64,000 nucleotides of DNA from Fen-1362 sp049516395 (GCA_049516395.1 JBEKTD010000001.1:62001-126000); one strand, 5' to 3'; counted from the stretch's first letter, positions 1 through 9,322 are shown. Numbers and translations: made by a program. Notes: generated by a model not told the origin, from the sequence alone.

Positions 1-1221
1 GAGTGTTGCACAGGACTGCTGGAACTGTTCCCGCTGACGCTGGGCAGCGTAAATCTGGCCGCGATTTTTGTCTTCTTCGGTCAAATATGCACGGGTAAAG
101 AGGCCAGTTTCGCGCAAAGTTCGAGCGAATAACGAAGGGTCGGCAGGCATATCAAGCGTTTCGACCTGTGGTAGTGACTGTCTCATCAACTCTCGTTCGG
201 CAGGGTTATCGTCGATAAAGACGATGCTATCCAAGCCGATGTTTATCTGCTTGGCAATCTTCTGCATATTCTGTGGCTTGTTGTCCCAGTTGACCATAAT
301 CGAAGCGAAGTGCTTTTCGCGCAGGAGCATTTGAGGGTGCTTATTGATAACCTGCATAACATCATCGGGATTATTTTTGCTGTTGATGGCGAGAATTATC
401 CCCTGCTCATACAGTTCGAGGATGGTTTTTTGGAATTCGAGATATTCGCGGCCGGGCGAATCGTGGCCGATTTGAATACCGTCGAGGCCGTCTTCGCCTA
501 TGATTCCACCCCAAAGGGTGTTATCGCAGTCGAGGACAAGGCATTTTCGGGCAATCCCTTTGGTAGCGACAATATGTGATACAATCCTGCGGGCGAGCAT
601 CGCAAGGAACGCTTCGCTGAACGGGATTCGGGCCATACTCATCATCTGGGGGGACATCGCGTTTTGGTAGCCGAAATAGGCGACTAAGGCATCGAGGTCG
701 AGAATCTGTATTCGAGGATGGTTTTGATAGCGTTCGATTATGCCAGCGTTAAGCTTTTCAATTAAAATACGACGCTGGTCAGGCAGGACATTCAAAGGCC
801 AGGACGAACACGCGGGGAAAGTATTGATAACGAGGATGCCCGTTGAATTCTTTAAAAACGTGTCAACTAATCCCCCAAGGCGCAACGCTTGTTCATCAAT
901 GGCGTCAGATTCGGCTTCAATCAACAGAAACGTGATTTGCGGAGAGGCGCGATACAACTCGCTTTGGGGATTGAGTAATTCCTGATTAAACTGCCCGTAT
1001 GGGGCGATATACTGATTTATCGCCAAATCATTTTGAGCAGAGAAAACCTGCACATAATCAGCAAGTGGGTCCGCTGTATAAGAAGAAACAAACGCAATAT
1101 CGGCCTGATGTTTGAATTCCCTCATCTTCTGCCGCAGGGCATCCTGAATGGTTTTTGCAGCCCGGCGTATTACAAGCCAGCCCTCATCACCTTTAAGTTT
1201 TTTAAATAATTCCCAATCCAT
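1..1221 (-). CDS. FkbH-like HAD-IIIC family protein (3' end outside window)
   Basis: The minus-strand frame is open from an ATG at 1221 to the window edge, giving 407 codons with no stop. The HAD motif I (LDCDNTLWGG, nucleophile Asp about residue 231, DxDxT form) and the segments INSKNN and IDDNPAERE are typical of FkbH/HAD-IIIC proteins. Some FkbH members load glyceryl units from 1,3-bisphosphoglycerate onto an acyl carrier protein. The N-terminal 200 residues resemble the SGNH-like domain that often precedes the HAD domain. It begins 12 bases after the VOC gene and is the last visible gene of the polysaccharide cluster, so a role in making an acyl or glyceryl substituent is inferred. The family call is firm; the substrate is unknown. 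Confidence 0.85.
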   Translation of the reverse strand, partial: MDWELFKKLKGDEGWLVIRRAAKTIQDALRQKMREFKHQADIAFVSSYTADPLADYVQVFSAQNDLAINQYIAPYGQFNQELLNPQSELYRASPQITFLLIEAESDAIDEQALRLGGLVDTFLKNSTGILVINTFPACSSWPLNVLPDQRRILIEKLNAGIIERYQNHPRIQILDLDALVAYFGYQNAMSPQMMSMARIPFSEAFLAMLARRIVSHIVATKGIARKCLVLDCDNTLWGGIIGEDGLDGIQIGHDSPGREYLEFQKTILELYEQGIILAINSKNNPDDVMQVINKHPQMLLREKHFASIMVNWDNKPQNMQKIAKQINIGLDSIVFIDDNPAERELMRQSLPQVETLDMPADPSLFARTLRETGLFTRAYLTEEDKNRGQIYAAQRQREQFQQSCATL

Positions 1222-1233
1222 CACAATCAGCCA

Positions 1234-1632
1234 TTACTGTTTTTCAACAAATTCAATAAGGTCGTTCCTGGCCGTAACGACGAAAGCAACTCGCCTTGCC
1301 TCGATTGCCGGCGCAGCGGTCGATTGTTTTACTATATAGGCCTGGTTATTGGAAGTAATCTGGCGCAGGGTTGCTTCCAAATCATCCACCTCGAAGCACA
1401 AATGATACAGCCCGCCGCCTTTTTCAAGGAACTTACGCACGGGACTTTTGGGGCCGTATGGTTCGAGCAGCTCAAGACGGGAACCATCCCGGTGAACCAG
1501 AAATAAAATCCGAACGTTCTGGTTTTCGTCAATAACGGGAGATGATTCGATTTTGTATCCGAGGAGTTGGCAAAATTCTTCCGCTTTTTGTTCGACGTTT
1601 TTACAGACATACGCAATATGATGAAGATTCAT
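1234..1632 (-). CDS. VOC family (glyoxalase/methylmalonyl-CoA epimerase-like) protein
   Basis: This 132-residue protein has the duplicated beta-alpha-beta-beta-beta plan of the vicinal oxygen chelate family. The N-terminal HHIAYV places a His at residue 4/5, and RLELLEP (Glu54), YHLCFEV (His77) and LIEFVE (Glu127) supply the other expected metal ligands. The ligand set is therefore complete and the protein is probably a metal-dependent enzyme. Methylmalonyl-CoA epimerase is the closest pattern I recognise, but the setting between a GNAT and an FkbH gene suggests a step in making a sugar-linked acyl group. Its start overlaps the end of the acetyltransferase gene by 4 bases, implying translational coupling. 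Confidence 0.8.
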   Translation of the reverse strand: MNLHHIAYVCKNVEQKAEEFCQLLGYKIESSPVIDENQNVRILFLVHRDGSRLELLEPYGPKSPVRKFLEKGGGLYHLCFEVDDLEATLRQITSNNQAYIVKQSTAAPAIEARRVAFVVTARNDLIEFVEKQ

Positions 1633-2168
1633 ACCGGCTTAAACTCTTCTTTCAGGAGGCCGAGGCGAAGTATATCCACTCTTTTGCCCGATACTAATTT
1701 TTCTTTTCGTAAAGTTCCCTCGATTTTAAAACCGAGCTTTTTCATTGTTATGATGCTCGCAATGTTTACATTTCTTGTTTGCGCCCATATTTTATCCAAA
1801 CTTAAATAGTCGAACGCCCATTTGATAAGCGTTTTTTCGGTCTCGAACATGACGCCCTTGCCCCAGCAATATTTTTCACCGATGGCTATATAAATTTCCG
1901 CGGTATTGTCTTTTTTGTTTATTCCAATCAAGCCAATGATACCAATTGGCAAACCCTCCAGTGTTTCAATTACGAAGTCATAGCGGCAATCATCTTTAAC
2001 GGCTTTTTCAAACCATATTCTGGTTTTTTCCAGATTAAGAGGAACGTCATAATGAAGGTAGGCGTGAACATCAGGGTCATTTATCCACTTCACTTTCAGC
2101 TCCAGGTCTTGCTCTTTAAGCGGCCTTAGGATGTAATTTTCACTCCTGATAATGACTTCTTCTTTCAT
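1629..2168 (-). CDS. GNAT family N-acetyltransferase (RimJ/RimL-like)
   Basis: The protein of about 179 residues begins with the typical RimJ/RimL-like segment ILRPLKEQDLE. It continues with WINDPDVHAYL, IGIIGLIGI, a pyrophosphate-loop-like region (GEKYCWGKG) and the NIASIITMKKLGFKIEGTLR end motif of acetyl-CoA-dependent N-acyltransferases. I chose the ATG at 2168; a TTG at 2192 would add eight residues. It overlaps the VOC gene by 4 bases and follows the PLP-enzyme gene by about 40. In this cluster the acceptor could be an amino sugar or a free amine, which is inference. Ribosomal-protein or generic amine acetylation cannot be excluded. Confidence 0.8.
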   Translation of the reverse strand: MKEEVIIRSENYILRPLKEQDLELKVKWINDPDVHAYLHYDVPLNLEKTRIWFEKAVKDDCRYDFVIETLEGLPIGIIGLIGINKKDNTAEIYIAIGEKYCWGKGVMFETEKTLIKWAFDYLSLDKIWAQTRNVNIASIITMKKLGFKIEGTLRKEKLVSGKRVDILRLGLLKEEFKPV

Positions 2169-2210
2169 ACCTTGCGTCTCTTGTGGTAACAATAATTGTT
2201 AAACCGGCTG

Positions 2211-3224
2211 TTAATGCCCAAAGGAATCTATAGCGCCCGCCACACCACCCGTGTGCCAGAAAACGACGGGCCTATCGCCCAGTTGTTTCTTTTCTATCAT
2301 CATTAGCATTGCTCCCATCGCTTTGCCGGTATATGTATGGTCGAGTAAAAGGCCCTCTGTTTCCAAAGCGGTTTTAATCGCGCGTTCAGACCACACCGTT
2401 GGTTTGGCGTAACCATCGCCAATATACTCATCGATTATATTAAGCTCGTCGGCTTTCGGAATATCGAGTCCCAGATATGAACATACGCGCTCAGCCGCCT
2501 TAATCGTTTCGCTGCGACAACGTGGATTCAACCTTGCAATGCTGATGCCATAAATTTTAACATCTGACTGCGAACGCTGAGTGCCACACCAAAGCCCGGC
2601 AAAGGTGCTGCCTGTCCCCACGGCCAGCACAATATCGTAGCTGTGATGTCCTTCCGCCTGCATCTGGCTGTCCAATTCTTCGAATGCTTCGACGAAGGCA
2701 TAAGTCCCCTCCAGGCAGCAGCCGGCAGGCGGGACGAAAAATGGCTGTTTACCCTTTGCTTTGAATTCTTTTGTAAGCTTCTTTACCTGCTGCGCTACGC
2801 GTTCGTCTAGATGAGAACGACTCTTGAGGTCTCCTTCCCTAAAAGATACAGTTCTAATGGTCGCACCAAGTTCCCGTTGAATCTTCTCATTAAAGGTTTT
2901 TAGCGTATGCCCTTCCGGCCCCATAAGAACCACACCTGCTTCCATACCCAGCATTTTCGCTGCGCTGACAGTCAGGCAAACGTGATTTGATTCGAAACTA
3001 CCCGTAGTAATAAGCGAGTCGGCTTTTTCATTCCTCGCTTGAGGGATAATGTAATCGAGCTTACGCAGCTTGTTCCCGCCAAGAATACGCCCCAAAAGAT
3101 CGTCTCTTTTGATATACAGCGATTTTACATTCGTCTTATCGGCCAAACCACGCATTGGAATCAAGGGGCTTGGAATGTTCGCCAAGCACAAACGTTGCAG
3201 TTTAGTTTTGTCTTTATTATCCAT
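2211..3224 (-). CDS. PLP-dependent D-cysteine desulfhydrase / ACC deaminase family enzyme
   Basis: This is a full-length (337 aa) fold-type II PLP enzyme. YIKRDDLLG followed by GGNKLRKLDY places the Schiff-base lysine at about residue 52, as in D-cysteine desulfhydrase and ACC deaminase. TTGSFESNH is the substrate-contact loop, GTGSTFAGLW is the phosphate-binding glycine loop, and FWHTGG near the C-terminus is also characteristic. Substrate specificity within the family (D-cysteine, ACC, L-cysteate) cannot be read from sequence alone. Its place inside a polysaccharide cluster is unusual. It may supply or remove an amino-acid-derived group, or be an unrelated co-transcribed gene. Confidence 0.82.
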   Translation of the reverse strand: MDNKDKTKLQRLCLANIPSPLIPMRGLADKTNVKSLYIKRDDLLGRILGGNKLRKLDYIIPQARNEKADSLITTGSFESNHVCLTVSAAKMLGMEAGVVLMGPEGHTLKTFNEKIQRELGATIRTVSFREGDLKSRSHLDERVAQQVKKLTKEFKAKGKQPFFVPPAGCCLEGTYAFVEAFEELDSQMQAEGHHSYDIVLAVGTGSTFAGLWCGTQRSQSDVKIYGISIARLNPRCRSETIKAAERVCSYLGLDIPKADELNIIDEYIGDGYAKPTVWSERAIKTALETEGLLLDHTYTGKAMGAMLMMIEKKQLGDRPVVFWHTGGVAGAIDSFGH

Positions 3225-3287
3225 TAGCTGAGCTTGAATTATCGATATCGAATGTGCTTTTTTGTTTTAGTAATGAGGCCCAAACAA

Positions 3288-3983
3288 TCACTGTCGTTCA
3301 ATTTCATTTTGGCCGGGGTCTGTTGAGGCGTCGCGCTTAACCAGGTCGAATGCGGGGCCGTATTTTTTGTGGTCATAGTAAGTTCCCTGACCCCTCAGGA
3401 CAATCCAAACGGTCTTGATTAAGATTTTTAAATCCAGCCACAAGCTGAAGTTGTCAGCATATTCCACATCGTATTTTATTCGTTGTGACCAGGGTATACT
3501 CGCTCGGCCACAGACCGTCGCAAGCCCCGTAATCCCCGGTTTGACTTCAAGCCGACGACGTTCAAACTCGCCGTAATACTCCAGGTGCTGAGGAACCGTT
3601 GGGCGGGGTCCTACAAGAGATATGTCCCCTTTGAGCACGTTGAAAAGCTGCGGCAGCTCATCTAAGCTCGTCTTTCTTAATATCGCCCCCACTTTTGTTA
3701 TACGCGAGTCGTTGCCTGCGACCGAAAGGCCGGCTCCAATACTCTCCGCCCCCACCACCATTGTTCTGAACTTGTGCAGTTTGAAAATCCGACCGTTTAT
3801 GCCCACCCGGTCCTGGTGAAAAAACACAAGTCCTTTACTTGTAAGCTTAATCGCAACGGAAATCAAGACAAACAGCGGAAATAACAAAACCAGCCCCACT
3901 GCTGCTGCTATGACATCTATAACACTTTTTATAAATAATTGAATTTTTCGTGAGGCCGACACTTGCTTTAATCTGTTGTTCAT
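3288..3983 (-). CDS. Priming sugar transferase (undecaprenyl-phosphate glycosylphosphotransferase)
   Basis: The 231-residue protein has one N-terminal hydrophobic segment (about residues 18-45) followed by the bacterial sugar transferase domain: DRVGINGRIFKLHKFRTM, LRKTSLDELPQLFNVLKG, DISLVGPRPTVPQH and KPGITGLATVCGR. Enzymes of this type transfer a sugar-1-phosphate from a nucleotide sugar to undecaprenyl phosphate at the inner face of the membrane, starting assembly of a repeat unit. It is the short form, lacking the N-terminal multi-spanning domain of WbaP. Flanking glycosyltransferases and the flippase fit a Wzx/Wzy-type route. The sugar it uses is unknown. Confidence 0.92.
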   Translation of the reverse strand: MNNRLKQVSASRKIQLFIKSVIDVIAAAVGLVLLFPLFVLISVAIKLTSKGLVFFHQDRVGINGRIFKLHKFRTMVVGAESIGAGLSVAGNDSRITKVGAILRKTSLDELPQLFNVLKGDISLVGPRPTVPQHLEYYGEFERRRLEVKPGITGLATVCGRASIPWSQRIKYDVEYADNFSLWLDLKILIKTVWIVLRGQGTYYDHKKYGPAFDLVKRDASTDPGQNEIERQ

Positions 3984-3990
3984 TTTTTGC

Positions 3991-5049
3991 TTAATGTTGG
4001 GGTACTCGCCATATTCTTATTGTGTCTCCCTGACGCATGGCCGAAGTGGCCGCAAATCGCTCGTCCGGGGAGAGAACAAGCCCATTTATTACCTTGTGAC
4101 CAGTCGATAGGTGTGCAATTATCTTGCCGGTTTGAGTGTCCCACATATACAGGGTCATATGAACTATCGAAGCAACAACCAGGCCATCTGAACTTATCGC
4201 CATATCCTGGGTCGACATTGAACTAACAGTGCTTTTCTGGTTTTCAATCAGAGGCTTCAGGCGTCCCGTGATTTTGCCGGAAAGCGTCTCTATCTTCCAG
4301 ACGTCGCTGTCACTGCCTCTTACGTAAATTAAATTCCCATTTGGTGAAAAGACCCCGCTGTGAAATCTATCAACATCCGTAACATGCTTTTCCCATACCA
4401 CCTTACGGTTTTTTACATCGACAAGCACAATCCATCCTTTTTTATCCTGCTCGCCCGTCATCAGCGCCAGAGAGCCGTCGTCGGATACCGCCAGCTTAGA
4501 CAACCGTGTCGCTGAAGATGGGTTGATTTCCGCTATCGTTTCGACGCGACCAAGATTCGGGTCCACGGTCACAAGCTGATAGTTTTCCGTGGAACTGTTA
4601 TTGCCGACTAAGCGGCTCAGTGACGCTACTATATAATTTTTGTCGCGGCTTGCCCCCATCAATGTGTGGCTAATATCTGGTTTCAGCGGAATATCTTTGT
4701 GCTGTTGATTGTGTATATCAGTAATTACAATCGCATTCGGTTGAAATCGCTTTAGCGAAACTACAAGGCCAGCGTTTGTTAGAAATGCCTGGTCCGAATC
4801 TAAAGTCAAAACTTGCGGTTTTTTGGCCAGCTTCGACCATTCCCAGACATAGAATTTTCCATCCTGACAGACGGCTGTAATCGAATCATTGTTGCTCGAC
4901 AGCTCTGCCACGCCGTTATTGAGAGGGAAACGCAGCTCATCAGCCATCGGTGAGTTTCGCCTGCTCACTATCATTATCAAGGTGATAACCGCGATAGCGG
5001 CAACGAAAAATATTATAACAGATTTATTGTTAGTTGCAGTGTTGCTCAT
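3991..5049 (-). CDS. Membrane-anchored WD40-like beta-propeller protein
   Basis: The 352-residue product has a short polar N-terminus, one transmembrane segment (about residues 10-27) and then a periplasmic/exported region of repeated beta blades. Visible blade signatures include FYVWEWSK, LAVSDDGSLALMTG, GVFSPNGNLIYVRG, MAISSDGLVVAS, MYMWDTQTGKI-like text and LSPDERFAATSA ending in IRIWRV. No catalytic motif is seen. The gene sits 7 bases upstream of the sugar transferase gene, so a scaffold or assembly role for the polysaccharide machinery is possible. That is inference from position only. Confidence 0.75.
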   Translation of the reverse strand: MSNTATNNKSVIIFFVAAIAVITLIMIVSRRNSPMADELRFPLNNGVAELSSNNDSITAVCQDGKFYVWEWSKLAKKPQVLTLDSDQAFLTNAGLVVSLKRFQPNAIVITDIHNQQHKDIPLKPDISHTLMGASRDKNYIVASLSRLVGNNSSTENYQLVTVDPNLGRVETIAEINPSSATRLSKLAVSDDGSLALMTGEQDKKGWIVLVDVKNRKVVWEKHVTDVDRFHSGVFSPNGNLIYVRGSDSDVWKIETLSGKITGRLKPLIENQKSTVSSMSTQDMAISSDGLVVASIVHMTLYMWDTQTGKIIAHLSTGHKVINGLVLSPDERFAATSAMRQGDTIRIWRVPQH

Positions 5050-5081
5050 ATTATTTTGATTGACAGCATAAAAAAACAGGT

Positions 5082-6251
5082 TTATTTTTTTTCTTCATCT
5101 GATATTAGCTTGTGTCTATGTCTGACCACAGCTTCTATCATATCATTCTGGTCGAACATTTGCTCGACTCTCTGCCTTGCCTTATCACCCATTTGCCTCC
5201 TGAGCGCGGCATCTAAAATAAGTGTTCTTAGCGGCTGTATAAGCGCTTCACTGTTTCTTGGTTCTACAAGAAAGCCGGTCTGGCCGTCTGCTATAGATTC
5301 TCGCGGCCCAACGATATTTGTCGATACAGCCGGCAGTTTCATTGCCTGCGCCTCCAGATTCACTTCCCCAAATCCCTCCCTATACGTGGGCAAACAAAAA
5401 ATATCCATAGCTGCAAAATATGGCACAGGCATATTTTGCCGGCCGACAGCGTGAATCCTCGGGTGACTGGTTATCATCTGCCCTATATCCTGCGGTAATC
5501 GGTCTTTTGTTTCCTGTTCGCCGACAATTAACAGGTGGATAGTTTGAATATCTCGTGCGAGCTTTTCGAAAGCAGTAACAAGTTCGCAGATGCCTTTGTC
5601 TTTTGTTAGTCGCGCCATTGTGCCAATTACAACAGCCTCCGCAGGTATATTATACTGCTCCCTTACGTGCCTGCCGGCATCGCGATATTTGTCCGGGTCA
5701 AATAGCTGCAAATCAACCCCTTTGGCGCTGCCGTTAAGCATTACCTCACATTTGGCTGCGGGCGCCAGCCCTTCACTTTCTGCGAATGCAACCATCTCAT
5801 GAGCAATGGGAACAATATGCGTGCTGAGACAACAAATAATTTTCTCAAAAGATTTCAGAATAAATTTCCCAAATCCTTTCGTGCCGGTATAGTAAAGTCC
5901 CCACAGAATATATATTCGTATCGGAACACGTGCTGTAAAAGAGGCGATAGAAGCTAACAGGGCGGCTTTTGGCGTGCTGTACTGAACGATGTCGAAATTT
6001 CTTTTTCGAAACAGGCGAAACAACTGCCACAAGGCGATTATGTCTTTGAAGGGACTTATGACTCTCGAAAAGTTTACGGGCACAAAATCGGTATCGGCAG
6101 GCAACTCTGAAGCCAGTGCCGCATCGTACGCACAAACAACCGTCGTTTTGAACCCCGCCCTGTTGAGGGCGTCAATTTGCCCTCGATAAAAAGATTTTAT
6201 TGAGCCGGCGATGGTGGTAATTATACACAGTTTTGGGTTTGGTATATCCAT
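5082..6251 (-). CDS. Glycosyltransferase family 4 (GT-B fold)
   Basis: The protein of about 389 residues has an N-terminal Rossmann-like half (KLCIITTIAGSIKSFYRG) and a C-terminal GT4 half. The latter shows VVIGTMARLTKDKGICELV and the E-x7-E-type donor-binding segment REGFGEVNLEAQAMKLPAV followed by GPRESI. Such enzymes add a sugar from a nucleotide-sugar donor to a lipid-linked glycan in the cytoplasm. I selected the ATG at 6251; a TTG at 6284 with a weak upstream AGG would overlap the acyltransferase gene by 20 bases. It is one of three GT4 genes in the cluster. Donor and linkage are unknown. Confidence 0.88.
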   Translation of the reverse strand: MDIPNPKLCIITTIAGSIKSFYRGQIDALNRAGFKTTVVCAYDAALASELPADTDFVPVNFSRVISPFKDIIALWQLFRLFRKRNFDIVQYSTPKAALLASIASFTARVPIRIYILWGLYYTGTKGFGKFILKSFEKIICCLSTHIVPIAHEMVAFAESEGLAPAAKCEVMLNGSAKGVDLQLFDPDKYRDAGRHVREQYNIPAEAVVIGTMARLTKDKGICELVTAFEKLARDIQTIHLLIVGEQETKDRLPQDIGQMITSHPRIHAVGRQNMPVPYFAAMDIFCLPTYREGFGEVNLEAQAMKLPAVSTNIVGPRESIADGQTGFLVEPRNSEALIQPLRTLILDAALRRQMGDKARQRVEQMFDQNDMIEAVVRHRHKLISDEEKK

Positions 6252-6264
6252 GGTGGAAGATTTA

Positions 6265-6831
6265 TTAATCTTTAAGACGTTCAAACCTGGTTATTATATC
6301 TGGTTTTTTATCCACTCTTGGTCCAATCACCTTTGCTGGCACGCCAGCAGCAAAAATATTGTCCGGCAAATCTTTCGAAACGACTGCGTTGGCGGCAACG
6401 ATTGTTCCTCGCCCTATTTTTGTTCCAGCGGCAATTGTTACATGTGAAGCAATCCAAGAACCCAGGCCAATTATAACCGGACCACTTCGAGAACCTCCTC
6501 CCTTGACGGAATCATTTCTGAAACAATGCGAGCTTGTCGTTATAACAACGAAGGGGCTGATTTCTACTTCATCCTCGATTGTCAGGCCGCCAATTCCGTC
6601 AATCCAACAGCCAGTTGCAATATAAACATCATTTCCAATATTGATACCTGTTGAATTCAGAAAAGTAACATTGCGTGCAACCCTAAAATTTCTGCCGCAC
6701 TTGCCGAAGAAAGGCGACATTAACAGACCACGTATACGTATAGTGATTCTATTTTCCGGAAGCCAGTTTGTGATCAACCAGACGAACCAAAGAGGGATTG
6801 CGTAACGCAACTGATATAATAACTGTTTCAT
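6265..6831 (-). CDS. Hexapeptide-repeat (left-handed beta-helix) acyltransferase
   Basis: This 188-residue protein carries repeated [LIV]-G-x4 hexapeptides (TGINIGNDVYIATG, GLTIEDEVEISPFV, PVIIGLGSWIASHVTI, GTKIGRGTIVAANAVV) and the closing AAGVPAKVIGP that marks maltose/galactoside acetyltransferase-type enzymes. The His of TTSSHCF fits the conserved catalytic histidine. It would transfer an acetyl or other acyl group to a sugar hydroxyl, either on the lipid-linked unit or on a nucleotide sugar. It lies 7 bases after the upstream GT4 gene and overlaps or abuts the downstream one, so all three are probably co-translated. Confidence 0.88.
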   Translation of the reverse strand: MKQLLYQLRYAIPLWFVWLITNWLPENRITIRIRGLLMSPFFGKCGRNFRVARNVTFLNSTGINIGNDVYIATGCWIDGIGGLTIEDEVEISPFVVITTSSHCFRNDSVKGGGSRSGPVIIGLGSWIASHVTIAAGTKIGRGTIVAANAVVSKDLPDNIFAAGVPAKVIGPRVDKKPDIITRFERLKD

Positions 6832-6838
6832 AAGTTGC

Positions 6839-8017
6839 TTACTTGGAACGGCAAGTATCCTTTATGCATTTCCAAAAGGCCAATTTTCGCTGATTCATTA
6901 TCTCCGGTCTGTATTCCAAAGCCTTTTGAAAGTTTTCATTTGAAGCCATGGTTAGCCGTGGGATATCATCAATCATCTCAGCAATCTTTGCAGCGATCGC
7001 CTTGCTGTCCTTTGGGGGCACCAGGTATTTTTCGGATAACAACTCTTTTATGCCTCCTACATCCGAGCCAATAGCTGGCAATCCTCTGGCCATGGCTTCT
7101 ATCAATGCACGAGGCATTCCCTCAGTAAACGAAGGCAACACGAATATACATGCTTTATCTATTTCCGCAAACAAATCTGGTCCCCAAGGCACAGGGCCGT
7201 ATATCGTTACTTGTTGTGATAACCCATGTTCTGAGACATATTTTCTTAGGTTGTCAATCTCAGAACCTGGACCGATTATAGTTAAACTGATATTATATCC
7301 TGAGTGAACCAGTTGTTCAACTGCATGAATGAGTACAATATGTCCTTTTTCCGGCTCGACTCTTCCCACAGACACAATCGTAAAAGGTTTTGCATTAAAC
7401 TGCTCTGTATGTTTAGGACCCAAAATGACACTTTTATCAAGCCTAACGCTGCTGAACACCCACTCATTAGTGCTGGTTTTGGTCGGATATAGGCGCTTGA
7501 GATAACAACTTGTATAACTCGCGCAAACAGCTTTGCGAACCCGATATATGGCGATTTTTTGGCATATATATCCGATGATCCTAGCCAGACCAAAAAACTG
7601 CAGATTTTTAAGCATCACAACGGATTCACTTGCATGCCCTACGATTTCCACGGCATAAGGTCTGTGGGCAACTCGCAGGAAAAAACTGCAGATGGTCCCG
7701 GTTGTTCCTCCCCTGAACAGATAACAGGTATCGTAACGTGTAGCCCTTCTGCAATCTAAAACGACCTTACTCATCTTTCGGAGAAAATCCCAAAAACCAC
7801 GGTAATCCGTAATGCGAATAAAATGCACCTTTTCGCCATCGGCCCGTTGCCACCCTTCAGGTAATATATCGACACTTCGTACTCTGGCAATTGGGTAAAC
7901 TTCTTCGAATATCTCAAGATATTCTCTCCAATACGGATATGCAAAAGCAATATCTGTATAGATGCCGCCTCGATATTCCACAAAATGCTGTTCCAAACTT
8001 ACGGCTATACTCGTCAT
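6839..8017 (-). CDS. Glycosyltransferase family 4 (GT-B fold)
   Basis: A 392-residue GT-B enzyme. The C-terminal half shows FTIVSVGRVEPEKGHIVLI, ITIIGPGSEIDNLRKYV-like text and the donor-site segment FTEGMPRALIEAMARGLP followed by GSDVGGIKELL, which identify GT4. The N-terminal half is atypical: it starts with a short acceptor-domain sequence (MTSIAVSLEQHF) without the usual glycine-rich opening loop, so the acceptor is likely cluster-specific. It sits between a polytopic membrane protein gene and the acyltransferase gene and is expected to extend the lipid-linked repeat unit. The specificity is unknown. Confidence 0.87.
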   Translation of the reverse strand: MTSIAVSLEQHFVEYRGGIYTDIAFAYPYWREYLEIFEEVYPIARVRSVDILPEGWQRADGEKVHFIRITDYRGFWDFLRKMSKVVLDCRRATRYDTCYLFRGGTTGTICSFFLRVAHRPYAVEIVGHASESVVMLKNLQFFGLARIIGYICQKIAIYRVRKAVCASYTSCYLKRLYPTKTSTNEWVFSSVRLDKSVILGPKHTEQFNAKPFTIVSVGRVEPEKGHIVLIHAVEQLVHSGYNISLTIIGPGSEIDNLRKYVSEHGLSQQVTIYGPVPWGPDLFAEIDKACIFVLPSFTEGMPRALIEAMARGLPAIGSDVGGIKELLSEKYLVPPKDSKAIAAKIAEMIDDIPRLTMASNENFQKALEYRPEIMNQRKLAFWKCIKDTCRSK

Positions 8018-8125
8018 TTTTATTATATCTCAATAAATAATCGTGCATGAACAAGGTATTTGTTAAGGCACATATTGTTGGTTGTAAAATACTTCCAGAA
8101 GATGTTTAGAATATACCAGACTTAT

Positions 8126-9316
8126 TTAGTTTTGACAGACTAATTCCTTGTTGGTTTGAGAATCATCTTCTGAGTTTAATGTTTCATCTGCTTGCTGCCA
8201 TTTACTAGATAGATGTCTTAATATCCATACCAACATAATGGGGTAGATAATAAGCCGCTTACGGTGTGGGTCGCTGGTTATCACACCGGCCACATACATG
8301 GTCATAACATATAAAAACAGGTGCCAGTCGATATTGTCTCTTAAATGTTTGAAAAAAGCATATATTGCATAAGGCAGAAACAACAGGTAAATGCAATGGA
8401 ATAGAGCAACCGATTTTTCGATATAACCGCTCCATGGTATCGGGCTTAAAAATGCCTGAAGCAGACCGTAAACACCATATTTGGCCTGGGAAGCCTGCTC
8501 CCCTTCCTGCAATGTAGCGGTCATAACGTTACTTTTGAAGACCCAAAGCATTGCAATGCTTAAAAGGACAATACCTGTTATGCGTCCTTTAATACCGGCA
8601 TCGCTCCTTATTACTATATGCATCACGATCGCGCAAATTACCATGGCGGCAAGATAGAATCTGATGGTTGTTATTGCAAGCAACATCGCCAATGCAAGTC
8701 CCCAGAGGAAGGTATTCCCAAGAATGGTCCTTGAATAAACACGGTCTCTCGCAGGTTGAAAAATTGTATCCAAAATCGCCATGACAATCATGAAAAAAGA
8801 AAGCAAAAGACCATCTTTAAGATTTCTAAAATTATAATAAAAGGCGGTAGTACAGAACACGCTAAGCACGATAAACCCGAGGAAAGCAGCCCGTTCGCCA
8901 AAATCTCTTAGCCAAACGCGAGCCAAGCAACCAAGACCTGCGAAAAACACCAATAGTTTGAATATTCTCATTGCAAGAACAGGATCTGATGATATTGTCC
9001 AGAATATAGCAAGTATATACTGGTACCCAAAAAACACAGATTCTCCTGTCGCTTTTTTGGCTTCACTTATCGTTACGCCAAAGGGGGGATAACTGGCAAA
9101 ACGTTCTGTTATTCGGTAATAAAGTTCCTCATCTTTATGAACATCAAAAATAATTGGGAGTCCTGTTCTATGAACCAGTAGCCAATGCCATGCGCACATA
9201 GCTGCTAACTGACTTAGAATTATTACTAAAACCAGAAATTTCCGTGAACCACTGAATGGTCGCATTATTAAAATTGGAATTACTATAGACAAAAATATAA
9301 GTATTATTATGGTCAT
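8126..9316 (-). CDS. Polytopic membrane protein, candidate polysaccharide polymerase (Wzy/EpsG-like)
   Basis: The 396-residue product has about ten hydrophobic stretches spread from the N-terminus to residue 370, with a hydrophilic loop near residues 60-105 (VHKDEELYYRITERF) and a short polar tail. The layout with an early periplasmic loop and a late SDPHRKRLIIYPIM segment is like Wzy/EpsG polymerases or GT39-type membrane enzymes, but no decisive motif is visible. A Wzx flippase is present and no other polymerase candidate is seen in the window, so this is the likeliest Wzy. That is inference by elimination. It follows the beta-helix gene by 6 bases. Confidence 0.6.
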   Translation of the reverse strand: MTIIILIFLSIVIPILIMRPFSGSRKFLVLVIILSQLAAMCAWHWLLVHRTGLPIIFDVHKDEELYYRITERFASYPPFGVTISEAKKATGESVFFGYQYILAIFWTISSDPVLAMRIFKLLVFFAGLGCLARVWLRDFGERAAFLGFIVLSVFCTTAFYYNFRNLKDGLLLSFFMIVMAILDTIFQPARDRVYSRTILGNTFLWGLALAMLLAITTIRFYLAAMVICAIVMHIVIRSDAGIKGRITGIVLLSIAMLWVFKSNVMTATLQEGEQASQAKYGVYGLLQAFLSPIPWSGYIEKSVALFHCIYLLFLPYAIYAFFKHLRDNIDWHLFLYVMTMYVAGVITSDPHRKRLIIYPIMLVWILRHLSSKWQQADETLNSEDDSQTNKELVCQN

Positions 9317-9322
9317 GTTTTA

